Shown: positions 8,189 to 17,002 of the stretch, one piece after another | How the letters are laid out: the number at the start of each line of letters is the position of its first letter | Numbering within the stretch: position 1 is the first letter of the stretch | The notes under the pieces: generated by a model | The model's database searches: none | Told to the model about the DNA's origin: nothing | Seen by the model: the letters and a program-made list of their open reading frames with translations, nothing else | Program-made: the position numbers and the translations under genes | Assembly: GCF_000014565.1 (NCBI RefSeq) | Contig: NC_008268.1 | Location: 5,646,501-5,710,500 of the forward strand | DNA length: 64,000 bases | Source of the DNA: Rhodococcus jostii RHA1 | Lineage (GTDB): Bacteria > Actinomycetota > Actinomycetes > Mycobacteriales > Mycobacteriaceae | Direction: 5' to 3'

Positions 8189-8854
8189 ATGACCGAAACG
8201 ACGATCGGCCACGCGACACGCGAGGCCGACGCGGTCGACGGGGTCGACATTCGGATCGAGGACGACGCGAGTCCGATCGTCCGGCTGATCGGACGCACGA
8301 TCGCCAATTCCGTCCGCGCGAACCGTGCACATTCCGTCGTGGAGGGGGTGGAAGGCATTGTCGCGGTCCGCTCCCACGACACTCCGCAGGCTGCGACGAT
8401 CAGCATCTCCAACGGTGTCGTCGCGGTGTCGAGCGGAGTGTTCACCTCACCCGACCTCACCCTGACCGTCGACCTGAACGGCCGGCTCGCCCAGGTCGGG
8501 GAGCCCGCGGGCGAGGGTGACCTCGCCGCCGCTGCGCTGGCGCTGTTGTCGCCGCCGCTGCCGGACTGGCAGGTCGCCGCGGAGACCTTCTGGGCCGCGG
8601 CCCGGTCGGTGCCGGGGATTCCCGACGTGCTCGTCGTAGTCGCGGACGGCCCCGACGGATTGGCCGAGCAGGTCGTCGGCGAGGGCGAGACCCACTATGT
8701 GATCGCCGGCCCCCCGGATCTGCTGGCCGGCATCTTCTCGGGCGCCGACGACCTGATCGCCGCCCTGTCCACCGGTCTGGTCGGCGTGCGCGGCACGCTC
8801 TCTCAGCTGTCGGTGCTCGTCGCCGCATCCTGGAAGGTTCGCTACGATGTCTGA
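8189..8854 (+). CDS. SCP2-like (sterol-carrier fold) protein
   Basis: A 221-aa soluble protein. Two stretches (about 55-110 and 140-221) each resemble the SCP2 fold, with alternating beta strands such as AATISISNGVVAV and a closing helix/strand with GVRGTLSQLSVL. The similarity is by pattern only. No catalytic motif is visible. Its stop overlaps the start of the glutamine-synthetase-like gene by 8 bp, so the two are translationally coupled, suggesting that the protein binds or presents the hydrophobic substrate of that enzyme. It could equally be an unrelated hypothetical protein. Confidence 0.55.
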   Translation: MTETTIGHATREADAVDGVDIRIEDDASPIVRLIGRTIANSVRANRAHSVVEGVEGIVAVRSHDTPQAATISISNGVVAVSSGVFTSPDLTLTVDLNGRLAQVGEPAGEGDLAAAALALLSPPLPDWQVAAETFWAAARSVPGIPDVLVVVADGPDGLAEQVVGEGETHYVIAGPPDLLAGIFSGADDLIAALSTGLVGVRGTLSQLSVLVAASWKVRYDV

Positions 8855-10202
8855 AATCACCACCACCGCAACGGATCGCACCGCCGCCGTCCACACGGTC
8901 CGACTCGAGGCCACCAATCACGATGGCTCGTTCCTCGGCAAGAACGTGGCGCCCAAGAAGTTCGCCGCGAGCGCGGGCTCGGGTTTCGCGTTCGCCGATC
9001 TTCTGTTCGGCCTCGACCTGGGCAACGATCCGACCTTCGGATTCGCCTACCCCGAGTGGCGTGGGCACCTCGCCGACCTGCAGTTCCGGCCCGACATGTC
9101 AACGCTGGTGCAGTGGGAGCCCGGCCTGCAGTCCGTGATCGGTGACTACTGGCAGGCGGACGGCACCCCGGTCGGGACCTGTCCGCGGAACCTGGCCCGA
9201 AAGCTGGTCGACCGACTCGCAACGCACGGCTTCACGGCCACCGTGGCGGTCGAGATCGAGGCGACCCTGTTCCAGGAGTCCATCCACGAGGCCAGGGCCA
9301 AGGGGTATCGCGACCTGACCCCGCTCGGCGGTTCCGCCGGAACCGCGTACCACCTCGCGAAGTCGAAGGACTGGATCGACTACATGTCGGCGGTCGCCCG
9401 CCGCCTCGACGAGATCGGCATCGAATGGGAGGCCTGGAGCGACGAGGACGCGGCCGGCCAGGTCGAACTCAATCTGGTTCCCGGCGATCCGATCTCGGTG
9501 TGCGACAACTGGGCTCGGACCCGCCAGGTGATGCGCGAGGTCGCTTTCGAACTCGGCCACACCGTCACCTTCATGGCCAAGCCGACCGCCGGGTACGGCC
9601 AGGCCTCACACGTCAACCTGTCTCTGCAGCGCGACGGGGTCAACAGTTTCTACGCCGCCGACGGCCCGTCGCCGACGATGCTGCATGCGGTCGGCGGACT
9701 CCTCGCGACGATGCGGGGCGCGACGTCGATCGTGTTGCCGCAGATCACCTCGTACCGCCGCCTGATCGACCTGAGCGGCCCTCCGACGACGGTCACGTGG
9801 GGCATCAGCAACAAGACCGCCGCGGTGCGTGCGGTGTGCGGGCACCCGGCCTACTCGCGCCTCGAGTACCGGGTTCCCGGTGCCGACGCGAACCTGTATC
9901 TCGCGGTGGCGACCATCCTCGCCGGGGTGATCGCCGGTCTCGACGGCGCGATCGAGCCACCCGAGCCGGTCACCGACATGGCGTGGTGTGTGCCCGACCT
10001 CGAGCGGTTGCCGGACACCATCACCAAGGCGGCCGATGCACTCGAGACGGACCTGATCCTGCGCGAACAACTCGGGGACGAGTTCGTCGACTACTGGGTC
10101 GGTACGCGGCGGTGGGAGTGGATGCAATTCCACACCACGGGCGGTGATCCGTTCGCCGAGCTCTCCGAATGGGAGTCGGCGCGGTACTTCGAGTTCCCGT
10201 GA
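8847..10202 (+). CDS. glutamine synthetase family, PuuA-like gamma-glutamylamide synthetase
   Basis: A 451-aa type-III/PuuA-like GS homologue. The N-terminal beta-grasp carries DLLFGLDLGND, and the catalytic half shows VEIEATLFQ, EDAAGQVELNL and the nucleotide/ammonia region FMAKPTAGYGQASHVNLSL. The late TVTWGISNKTAAVRA and the Arg-containing YRVPGADANLYLAVA also fit. In bona fide GS the corresponding residues bind Mg-ATP and glutamate. PuuA-type enzymes ligate an amine to the gamma-carboxyl of glutamate. Downstream is a PuuD-like hydrolase, overlapping by GTGA, which supports this role over nitrogen assimilation. The true amine is unknown. Confidence 0.8.
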   Translation: MSEITTTATDRTAAVHTVRLEATNHDGSFLGKNVAPKKFAASAGSGFAFADLLFGLDLGNDPTFGFAYPEWRGHLADLQFRPDMSTLVQWEPGLQSVIGDYWQADGTPVGTCPRNLARKLVDRLATHGFTATVAVEIEATLFQESIHEARAKGYRDLTPLGGSAGTAYHLAKSKDWIDYMSAVARRLDEIGIEWEAWSDEDAAGQVELNLVPGDPISVCDNWARTRQVMREVAFELGHTVTFMAKPTAGYGQASHVNLSLQRDGVNSFYAADGPSPTMLHAVGGLLATMRGATSIVLPQITSYRRLIDLSGPPTTVTWGISNKTAAVRAVCGHPAYSRLEYRVPGADANLYLAVATILAGVIAGLDGAIEPPEPVTDMAWCVPDLERLPDTITKAADALETDLILREQLGDEFVDYWVGTRRWEWMQFHTTGGDPFAELSEWESARYFEFP

Positions 10203-10972
10203 GCGCGGGCAATTCGACGCCGGGCCTCCTCCGGCCGATGATCGGCATCACCGGACGACGGTTCCGGCTGGGACTGGTCGACGGTCTGGACAAGCGCTAC
10301 GGTCACCTGCTCACCGACAGCTTCATGTCCGACTTCTCGCAGCGAATCGACAGGGCCGGTGGGGTTCCGGTGAACCTGCCCTACGATGCCGACCCGGAGG
10401 CGCTGTGCCACTGGCTGGCGGGTGTGGTCATCACCGGCGGCCAGGACGTTCATCCCGCGTACTGGGGTGGCGACCCGTCGGTGGTCCGGGACGTGGATCC
10501 GCGGGACGATCCGATGGTCCACGATCCGGATCGGGACGAGTTCGAGATCGCGCTCGTGCGTGCCGCCCTCGACCGGCACATCCCCGTGCTCGGAGTGTGC
10601 CGCGGCCTGCAGGTGATCAACGTCGCCCTGGGCGGCACGTTGATCGCCGACCTCCCGCCCGGTGCTGTCGAGCACCTGTCGGTGTCGCCCCCGCTCACCG
10701 ACGGTGCCGACGACCACAAGGTGACGTTCGAGCCCGGTTCGATCGCGGAACGGCTGTTCGGCGCCCGCGTGGTGACCAACTCGTGGCACCACCAGGCGGT
10801 CGACCGCTGCGGTACCGGCCTCGTGGTCACGGGACGCGCGGCCGACGGCGTCGTCGAAGCGGTCGAGCTACCGGGTGCCGCGGTGCTCGGCGTCCAGTGG
10901 CATCCCGAGTGGATGGAACGTGACGACCCGGCGCTGAGCTGGATCGTCGCCGAAGGCAACCAGCGGATCTGA
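10199..10972 (+). CDS. PuuD-like gamma-glutamyl hydrolase, class I GATase
   Basis: A 257-aa peptidase C26-family enzyme. The nucleophile C134 lies in LGVCRGLQVIN, and the partner residues H235 and E237 lie in QWHPEWME. The N-terminal MIGITGRRF and GGQDVHPAYWG are typical of gamma-glutamyl-GABA hydrolases. I chose the GTG at 10199, which overlaps the preceding stop (GTGA), over the GTG further upstream at 10169. It would release glutamate from the gamma-glutamylated product, closing the cycle opened by the PuuA-like enzyme. The intermediate aldehyde dehydrogenase is not in this short operon but one lies at 18.9 kb. A strong terminator follows. Confidence 0.85.
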   Translation: MSAGNSTPGLLRPMIGITGRRFRLGLVDGLDKRYGHLLTDSFMSDFSQRIDRAGGVPVNLPYDADPEALCHWLAGVVITGGQDVHPAYWGGDPSVVRDVDPRDDPMVHDPDRDEFEIALVRAALDRHIPVLGVCRGLQVINVALGGTLIADLPPGAVEHLSVSPPLTDGADDHKVTFEPGSIAERLFGARVVTNSWHHQAVDRCGTGLVVTGRAADGVVEAVELPGAAVLGVQWHPEWMERDDPALSWIVAEGNQRI

Positions 10973-10981
10973 CCTGGAAGA

Positions 10982-11024
10982 AACTGTCGGCCGCCACCAA
11001 AAGTGGCGGCCGACAGTTGTTTTT
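10982..11024 (+). terminator. Rho-independent terminator
   Basis: A perfect 16-bp stem, with left arm 10982-10997 (AACTGTCGGCCGCCAC) and right arm 11003-11018, closes a 5-base CAAAA loop and is followed by GTTTTT. It ends the SCP2-PuuA-PuuD transcript. The next gene is convergent, and a run of A upstream means it may also act weakly in the other direction. Confidence 0.9.
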
Positions 11025-11040
11025 CGGCGTCAGCGCGGAA

Positions 11041-11712
11041 TCACTGCACGCTCACCCAGGACGCGAGCGAGCGCGAGGTTTCCGCGGGGGAAACCGTCGA
11101 AGCTCCGCGCGCCGGTCGGGAGACATCGCCGAGGTTGGTGGCCATCCACGCGTCGAGCACGCCGACGGTGAGTTCGATCTGCGGCTCGGCCGCTGTGCGG
11201 TTGGTGAACACCAGCCAGTTGAGCGCGAATCCGTCGGACAGCACGGACATCATGTACGTCAGCTCCTCGATGATTGCCGCGTCCACCGGTCGGCCCGCAG
11301 CAGTCTCGAGGATCGCCCGCATGGTCGCGAAGGCTTCGTTGTACACCATCTCGGCCTGCCGGCCCTCCTGACGCTGGCCCCAGCTGATCAACTCGACGGT
11401 CGCCGCGCCGAACTCCGGATTCGCCACGTACCACTCCAGCAGGCCGCGCAACAGAGCACGGGCGGTGGTCGGCACGTCGCCGTGGACATCGTTGCGCGTC
11501 AGCACTTCTCGGTACAGTCCGGCGACGTGCTCGAAGACCGCCGCGAACAGCACCTCCTTGGAGGCGAAGCAGTAGTGCAGGGTGGCCAGTGGAGCGTTCG
11601 CCTCCTGCGCGATGCGACGGGTGGTGGCACCCTCCACCCCGTGGGCGGCGATCATGCGCACGGCCGCAGCCACCAGTTCGGCGCGACGTTCGGCGGCGGG
11701 AATGCGGGCCAT
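11041..11712 (-). CDS. TetR-family regulator, paralogue A
   Basis: A 223-aa TetR protein with an N-terminal helix-turn-helix (ERRAELVAAAVRMIAAHG, then TTRRIAQEANAPLATLHYCF). It is highly similar along its whole length to the TetR at 14381-15061, and even the ribosome-site region is conserved (GACAGGAG, then AACGCATG). The two genes flank the PhyH and MFS genes, which suggests a recent tandem duplication. This copy is divergent from the PhyH gene; the shared promoter region holds two copies of a TTGATC/TGAC motif, so autoregulation and control of PhyH are likely. The ligand is unknown. Confidence 0.9.
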   Translation of the reverse strand: MARIPAAERRAELVAAAVRMIAAHGVEGATTRRIAQEANAPLATLHYCFASKEVLFAAVFEHVAGLYREVLTRNDVHGDVPTTARALLRGLLEWYVANPEFGAATVELISWGQRQEGRQAEMVYNEAFATMRAILETAAGRPVDAAIIEELTYMMSVLSDGFALNWLVFTNRTAAEPQIELTVGVLDAWMATNLGDVSRPARGASTVSPAETSRSLASWVSVQ

Positions 11713-11740
11713 GCGTTCCTCCTGTCGAAATTAAATCTGG

Positions 11741-11756
11741 ACGAATGATCAAGTCA
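11741..11756. promoter_or_regulatory. operator-like half: TetR paralogue A leader
   Basis: ACGAATGATCAAGTCA reads TGACTTGATCATTC on the minus strand. It lies 30 bp upstream of the TetR start and matches the core of the 23-bp motif found at 11846, 15192 and 20461. An equivalent sequence sits at the same distance from the second TetR. Confidence 0.5.
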
Positions 11757-11845
11757 GCTCGCACGTTATCAGTCGGAACGGTCACCGGACTGCCATATCG
11801 CCGTCAGGACTGTCGCGAGCTGCAGCGTGTATCGGTGAATACACA

Positions 11846-11868
11846 GTCATATGCCTTGATCGAATGAC
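11846..11868. promoter_or_regulatory. 23-bp regulon operator upstream of PhyH gene
   Basis: The site has ends GTCAT/ATGAC and a central CCTTGATCGA. Aligned with the site at 20461-20483, read on the opposite strand, 18 of 23 positions are identical. It also matches 15192-15214 well. Its position 91 bp before the PhyH ATG suits operator function. Confidence 0.6.
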
Positions 11869-11958
11869 CTACTTGGCTTACGGTATGAGCCGGATCACAT
11901 CGTCGGCTCGGCGCACATTTAATGCGACCGGCCCAAATTTCGAAGGAACAGACCCCGC

Positions 11959-12858
11959 ATGACGACGAACGAACTGATGCGTCTCGGCCCCGACTCCACC
12001 ACAGAAGCCGTGGTCGAGGTGATCATGCGAGACGGCGGCGTGATCATCGAAGGACTCTTCGACGAAGCCACCATCGAGGGACTCGAGAACGACTTGAACC
12101 CCGTGCTCGACCGAGTCGACACCGGCCACGACGAGCTGTTTGCCGGCAACAGAACCAAGCGCGCAGGCGGCTTGTTCGCGCGGACCGAGCACATGGCGAC
12201 AATCGCGCTGAACCCGTTGTACCGAGGCGTCGCCGAGTGCATCCTCGACAAGCCGATCAACATCTTCTTCGGTGAAGAGTCGGTGCCGAACCCGGCAGGC
12301 ATGCACGTCGGCGCGACGATGGCGATCAAGATCGGCCCAGGGCAGGGCTCGCAGCCGCTTCATCGCGACGACTCGGTGTGGTTGTGGCGGCACCCCACCT
12401 ATCAGCGCGAAGCGCGGGTGCAGATCATGGTGGCGGTCAGCGACTTTACTGCCGAGAACGGCGGCACCCTGGTGATCCCGGGCTCGCACCTGTGGGACGA
12501 CGAGCGCGCACCGCTCCGCGAGGAGGCGGTCCCGACACAGATGAAGGCCGGGTCGGCGCTGATCTGGATCGGCTCCACCTATCACGGTGCTGGCGAGAAC
12601 ACCACCACGGACGAGTATCGCTTCGGTCTGTCGATGGGCTACGACCTCGCATTCCTGCGCCCTGAGGAGAACCCTTTCCTCACCTACACCCTCGACGAGG
12701 TCCGGTCGTTCCCGGAGGAGATCCAGCGAGCACTCGACTGGTCTTCGGAGCACTACGTCGGCTGGGTCGAGGTCGGGGGCCAGATGTCCGACCCCAGGGA
12801 CCTGCTCACCCGTGACGACTACACCGCAATCGGTGCCGTGCTCCCGGCCCGCCCCTGA
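11959..12858 (+). CDS. PhyH-family Fe(II)/2-oxoglutarate dioxygenase, second
   Basis: A 299-aa phytanoyl-CoA dioxygenase-family protein. Metal ligands are H135-x-D137 in PLHRDDSVW and H209 in STYHGAGEN, with R221 in EYRFGLSMGY for 2-oxoglutarate. The motif WNPG-like MKAGSALIWIG precedes the distal His. It is only distantly similar to the PhyH protein at 3.0 kb, so a different substrate is likely. It is followed 19 bp later by an MFS permease, forming a two-gene operon inside the TetR pair. The site at 11846-11868 probably controls it. Start is preceded by GAAGGAACAG. Confidence 0.85.
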   Translation: MTTNELMRLGPDSTTEAVVEVIMRDGGVIIEGLFDEATIEGLENDLNPVLDRVDTGHDELFAGNRTKRAGGLFARTEHMATIALNPLYRGVAECILDKPINIFFGEESVPNPAGMHVGATMAIKIGPGQGSQPLHRDDSVWLWRHPTYQREARVQIMVAVSDFTAENGGTLVIPGSHLWDDERAPLREEAVPTQMKAGSALIWIGSTYHGAGENTTTDEYRFGLSMGYDLAFLRPEENPFLTYTLDEVRSFPEEIQRALDWSSEHYVGWVEVGGQMSDPRDLLTRDDYTAIGAVLPARP

Positions 12859-12877
12859 TCACGAATCGGAGAAACAC

Positions 12878-14347
12878 ATGACTGAGATCCACCAGCACGC
12901 CGGACTCGCCGGCGAGCGGCCCGCTCGTCGTGCGCCGCACAAGGGAGTGCTCATCGGCGTCGCCACGCTGCTGATCGTCCTGACCAACGCCGTCATCTTC
13001 ATCCTGCCGCCACTGTTGCCGACCATCCAGGCGCAGTACGGCCTTGCCACAGTGGCCGAGACTACGTGGCTCTACACCGCGCTGACCCTCGGTGGGGGAG
13101 CGGGCTTCATCTTGCTGCCGCGCCTCGCCGATCTGTACGGCGACCGAAACGCCTCGGTGGCGGCGTCGGCATTCCTCGCGGTCGGTGCGCTCGTTCCGGC
13201 TGTCGGCGACTCGTATCCGACCCTGCTGGTCGGCTGCACTCTCATGGGCTTCGGGGGTGCGGCGCAGCTGCTTCCGCTCGGTTTCCTGCGCCGCAATCTC
13301 GGTGAGGACGGCATCACCGTGGGTGTCGCGGTTCTGGTCATCGCCACCGGTGTCGGCATCGTCGTGGGCATGATCGGCGGCGGCTTCATCGTCGAGAGCC
13401 TGTCGCTACGGAGCTTCTTCGTCATCCTCACCGCAGTGTGCGCGGCCACGACCCTTGCGTGCCATGTCACGATCCCCCATGCCCCGCCTGCCGAGCGTGG
13501 CGGTCGCATCGCAGTACTCGGAACGGTGTGGATGATCGCGTGGGTCGCGGCGATCCTGCTGACTCTGACGCAAGGCCTCGTGTGGGGCGCCGCGGCGCTC
13601 GTTCCGTTGGTGGTCGGCATCGTCGGCGGCATCGCCTGGGTGCGCGTCGAGCGCCGGTCGACCGCAGCGGTGTTCGACGTCGCTCTGCTGAGGGCGCCTC
13701 TGGTCACCGCTTCGTGCCTGTGCATCGCACTGTTCGCTGCGGTGAACTCGGCCTTCCTGTTACTGCTCAGCACATACGCCCAGGTCATTCCCGGGGATCT
13801 TCGTCCCGACGACGCCTACGGGCTCGGGCTCAGCGCGCTGCAGACCGGATTGCTCATGGCACCGTTCGCGGCAGCGTTCCTGATCCGCGGGACCGTGCTC
13901 GACCGCGCTCTGATCAACGGCCGTGGTGTGCCCGTCTTCATTATCGGAGCGCTCATCAACGTCGCGGGGCTGGCCTGGCTCGCCCTGGCGCACGAGCAGC
14001 AGTGGCACTACCTCGTGGGGGCTGCCGTCATGGGTTTCGGGACCAGAATCGGTTACGCAGCGGGCTTCACCTTGGTGCAGCTGGCAGTGCCGGAGGAGAA
14101 GGCCGGGATGGCCGCCGGTATCGCCGGCACGGCCATGGCAGTGGGATTCGCCTTCGGCACCGCACTGGTCAGCGGCGACCTCAGCGCCTCCCTGGTTCCG
14201 GTGGTCGGCACCGGCCTCGAGGTCGCCGCTAAGGGCCTCTACGGCACCGGCTACTGGCTGTCGGGAGTCCTCGCCCTGCTCGTCGTGGTGACCGTGCTGA
14301 TCTCACGCGCCCGGACCGGTCGACGCGTCGAAGCTGCCGCGTCCTGA
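12878..14347 (+). CDS. MFS permease, DHA2-like
   Basis: A 489-aa membrane protein with about 14 hydrophobic segments. LLPRLADLYGDRNASV matches the loop 2-3 signature and LPLGFLRRNL lies at the antiporter-motif position. The length and helix number are those of the DHA2 drug:H+ antiporter group, so export is possible. A catabolic-block location also allows uptake. The ATG at 12878 has CGGAGAAAC upstream. It is co-transcribed with the PhyH gene and convergent with the second TetR, only 33 bp away, without an obvious terminator. Confidence 0.85.
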   Translation: MTEIHQHAGLAGERPARRAPHKGVLIGVATLLIVLTNAVIFILPPLLPTIQAQYGLATVAETTWLYTALTLGGGAGFILLPRLADLYGDRNASVAASAFLAVGALVPAVGDSYPTLLVGCTLMGFGGAAQLLPLGFLRRNLGEDGITVGVAVLVIATGVGIVVGMIGGGFIVESLSLRSFFVILTAVCAATTLACHVTIPHAPPAERGGRIAVLGTVWMIAWVAAILLTLTQGLVWGAAALVPLVVGIVGGIAWVRVERRSTAAVFDVALLRAPLVTASCLCIALFAAVNSAFLLLLSTYAQVIPGDLRPDDAYGLGLSALQTGLLMAPFAAAFLIRGTVLDRALINGRGVPVFIIGALINVAGLAWLALAHEQQWHYLVGAAVMGFGTRIGYAAGFTLVQLAVPEEKAGMAAGIAGTAMAVGFAFGTALVSGDLSASLVPVVGTGLEVAAKGLYGTGYWLSGVLALLVVVTVLISRARTGRRVEAAAS

Positions 14348-14380
14348 CTCAGATGGCCCTGACCGACGATCTCAGCTGCG

Positions 14381-15061
14381 TCATTCCACGCTCACCCAGG
14401 ACACCAGTGAACGCAGGGCCTCTTCGGGTGAAGTCTTCGCGGCCGGAGTCGCCGGCCTCGGCACATCGCCGAGGTTGGCGGCCATCCACGCGTCGAGGAC
14501 GCCGAGAACGAGCTCGATCTGCGACTCAGCGACTGTACGGTCGGTGAACACCAGCCAGTTGAGCGCGAATCCGTCAGACAGCGTGGACACGATGTAGGTC
14601 AGTTCGTCGATCGTTTTCGGGTCGACCGACTGGCCTGCACCGGTCGCGGCGGCCTCGAGGATCCGCCGCATGGTCGCGAATGCCTCGTTGTACACCATCT
14701 CGGCCTGCTTGCCCTCCTGACGCTGGGCCCAGCTGATCAGCTCGACGATCGCCGCGCCGAAGTCCGGATTCGCCAGGTACCACTCCATCACGCCGCGCAA
14801 CAGGGCGCGCGCGTTGGTCTCGACGTCTCCTTGGGAATCATTGCGCACCAACACTTCTCGGTATTGTGCGGTGACGTGTTCGAATACCGCCGCGAACAGC
14901 ACCTCCTTCGTGGCAAAGCAGTAGTGCAGCGTGGCCAGCGGAGCGTTCGCATCCTGCGCGATGCGGCGTGTGGTCGCGCCGTCCACCCCATGGGCGGCGA
15001 TCATGCGCACGGCAGCCGCCACCAGTTCGGCGCGACGTTCGGCAGCGGGAATGCGGGCCAT
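14381..15061 (-). CDS. TetR-family regulator, paralogue B
   Basis: A 226-aa TetR protein nearly identical in its first 60 residues to the TetR at 11041-11712. Its ligand-binding half is also closely similar. The start at 15061 is chosen because GACAGGAGAAACGCATG mirrors the paralogue; an upstream ATG at 15100 has no such site. It is divergent from the acyl-CoA ligase gene, and the region between carries the 23-bp motif at 15192-15214 plus a core at 15089-15106. The two TetRs may recognise the same sites, competing or forming heterodimers. Confidence 0.9.
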   Translation of the reverse strand: MARIPAAERRAELVAAAVRMIAAHGVDGATTRRIAQDANAPLATLHYCFATKEVLFAAVFEHVTAQYREVLVRNDSQGDVETNARALLRGVMEWYLANPDFGAAIVELISWAQRQEGKQAEMVYNEAFATMRRILEAAATGAGQSVDPKTIDELTYIVSTLSDGFALNWLVFTDRTVAESQIELVLGVLDAWMAANLGDVPRPATPAAKTSPEEALRSLVSWVSVE

Positions 15062-15088
15062 GCGTTTCTCCTGTCGAATCAGATGCGA

Positions 15089-15106
15089 ACGACTGATCAA
15101 GTCATC
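15089..15106. promoter_or_regulatory. operator-like half: TetR paralogue B leader
   Basis: ACGACTGATCAAGTCATC gives GATGACTTGATCAGTCGT on the minus strand. It occupies the same position relative to the TetR start as the site at 11741-11756, and shares the TGACTTGATCA core. Confidence 0.5.
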
Positions 15107-15191
15107 GCAACGCTACCAGTCGGAGGTACGAGCGAGCCGGGCATGTGGTCGAGATCAGACCTCCGCGACTTGCAGCACCTAGCACATTGTG

Positions 15192-15214
15192 ATCATCTGC
15201 CTTGATCATTTGAC
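15192..15214. promoter_or_regulatory. 23-bp regulon operator upstream of acyl-CoA ligase
   Basis: Contains CTGCCTTGATCATTTGAC, sharing TGCCTTGATC and TGAC with the site at 11846-11868. It lies about 155 bp upstream of the ligase ATG and 130 bp from the TetR B start, placing it in the divergent promoter region. Confidence 0.6.
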
Positions 15215-15369
15215 TATGTTCTTCTAGGCTATGACCGGGCCCACACTCCGGCGCCCTCGGCGATCGGAGGGTTGCGGTCCACGAGTTCACCGCGGATGCG
15301 CCGTCACGACTCGAGATCGCGAGCTGCACCCGCATCGGCACCGCATCACACCCGACCCAGAGGATGACC

Positions 15370-16992
15370 ATGACCGGAGTCGAAACAGTCCACCAGGAAC
15401 GCGCGATCGCGCTCGATCGCATGGCTGTGGACCCGCCGATCGATACCCTCGTCGGCCTGCTGGCGATCCAGGCCCTCCGGTATCCCGACCGCGAGTTCCT
15501 CCGGTTCGAGGAAGGGGCGTGGACCTTCGGCGAGATCGACGACTGGACGTCGCGCCTGGCGCAGCGACTCGTCTCCGAGGACGGGGTCCGCGCGGGTGAC
15601 CGGGTCGCGATCATGCTGCCCAACGTGGTGCAGTGGCCGATCGCCTGGCTCGCGATCCTCAAGGCCGGTGGCGTCGCGGTGCCGATCAATTCGTCATACC
15701 GGCGCGCAGACCTCGAATTCGTGCTGCGGGATTCCGGCGCCCGCGTGATGTTCACCGACGCCGAGCACGCCCCGCTCGTCGACGAGGTGCGCGCCGCGAA
15801 CGGCGATCTGGCCGATGTCCGGATCGTCGACGCCGTCTCGCGCGACGAACTCGCGCAGTATCCGGCGGACAGGCCGGGGGTCGACATCTCCGGCGACACG
15901 CTCGCGAACCTCCAGTACACCTCGGGGACAACCGGGTTCCCGAAGGCGTGCATGTTGACCCACGACTATTGGGTCCGGCTGGGGTGGATCTGTGCGAGTG
16001 CGGTGGGTCTCGGGGCCGACGACGTGGCACTCACCTCGCAGCCGTTCTCGTACATGGACCCGCAGTGGAACACCTCGCTGTGTCTCACGATCGGCGCGCC
16101 GCTGGTGGTACTGCCCCGGTTCTCCGCCTCGGGTTTCATGGCGGACGTCCGCAAGCACCGCGCCACATTCTGCTACGTGCTCGGCTCGATGCCCACGCTG
16201 CTGTTCAAACAGGCGCCGAGCCCGCAGGACCGGGACAACGACCTGCGCGTGGTGCTGTGCTCGGCGATCCCCGTCGGGCTGCACGCGCAACTCGAACAGC
16301 GCTGGAGTGCACCGTGGCGGGAGATCTTCGGGATGACCGAAAGCGGAGTCGACCTGGTCAGCCACCCCGAGCACACGGCCGACGTCGGCAGCGGGCGGCT
16401 GGGGCAGCCGATTCCCACCAAGCAGGTCCGGGTGGTCGATCCGCAGGGTCGCGAGGTCGCCGACGGCGAACCCGGTGAACTGATCACCTCGGGCAGACCG
16501 ATGATGCTCGGCTACTGGAACCGGCCGGAAGACACGGCGCAGGTCCTGCGCGACGGCTGGTTGCACACCGGCGATGTCGCGGTCCGCGAGGCGGGCAGCT
16601 ACCGCCTGGTGGGCCGGATCAAGGACATGGTGCGCCGCGGCGGCGAGAACATCGCGAGCGCCGAGGTCGAACGCGTCCTCGAGCGCGACGACACCGTCGT
16701 CGCGACGGCGGTGGTCGGCGTCCCGGACGAGCTGTTCGGCGAGGAGGTCAAGGCCTTTGTGCAGCTGGCCCCCGGCAGCCCGGAGAGTCGCGAGACCGCA
16801 CAGCGAATCATCGACGGCGCGCGAACCCAGCTGGCGCGCTTCAAGGTTCCGCGCTACGTCGAGTTCGTCGCCGATTTCCCGCGGACCCCGTCGGAGCGGG
16901 TGTCCAAGCCGGCCCTGAAGGCGCGCTCCGCCGAACATCCGGGCATCACCTACGACCTGCAGCCGCCGCGCACCGTCGGCAGTGCCAACTGA
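15370..16992 (+). CDS. class I adenylate-forming acyl-CoA ligase, CaiC-like
   Basis: A 540-aa ANL-superfamily enzyme that activates a carboxylic acid with ATP and CoA. The P-loop motif YTSGTTGFPKACMLTH is at about residue 180. Later motifs include IFGMTESGVD, GYWNRPEDTAQ, GWLHTGDVA and GRIKDMVRRGGENIASAEVE. The terminal catalytic Lys region SERVSKPALK replaces the usual TGKI-K-like motif. The sequence style is that of crotonobetaine/carnitine-CoA ligases, but the substrate is unproven. I chose the ATG at 15370 because the AGAGG site fits it better than the ATG at 15364. It heads an operon with the hydratase, ADH and ALDH. Confidence 0.85.
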   Translation: MTGVETVHQERAIALDRMAVDPPIDTLVGLLAIQALRYPDREFLRFEEGAWTFGEIDDWTSRLAQRLVSEDGVRAGDRVAIMLPNVVQWPIAWLAILKAGGVAVPINSSYRRADLEFVLRDSGARVMFTDAEHAPLVDEVRAANGDLADVRIVDAVSRDELAQYPADRPGVDISGDTLANLQYTSGTTGFPKACMLTHDYWVRLGWICASAVGLGADDVALTSQPFSYMDPQWNTSLCLTIGAPLVVLPRFSASGFMADVRKHRATFCYVLGSMPTLLFKQAPSPQDRDNDLRVVLCSAIPVGLHAQLEQRWSAPWREIFGMTESGVDLVSHPEHTADVGSGRLGQPIPTKQVRVVDPQGREVADGEPGELITSGRPMMLGYWNRPEDTAQVLRDGWLHTGDVAVREAGSYRLVGRIKDMVRRGGENIASAEVERVLERDDTVVATAVVGVPDELFGEEVKAFVQLAPGSPESRETAQRIIDGARTQLARFKVPRYVEFVADFPRTPSERVSKPALKARSAEHPGITYDLQPPRTVGSAN

Positions 16993-17002
16993 GGAGCCAG
17001 AC

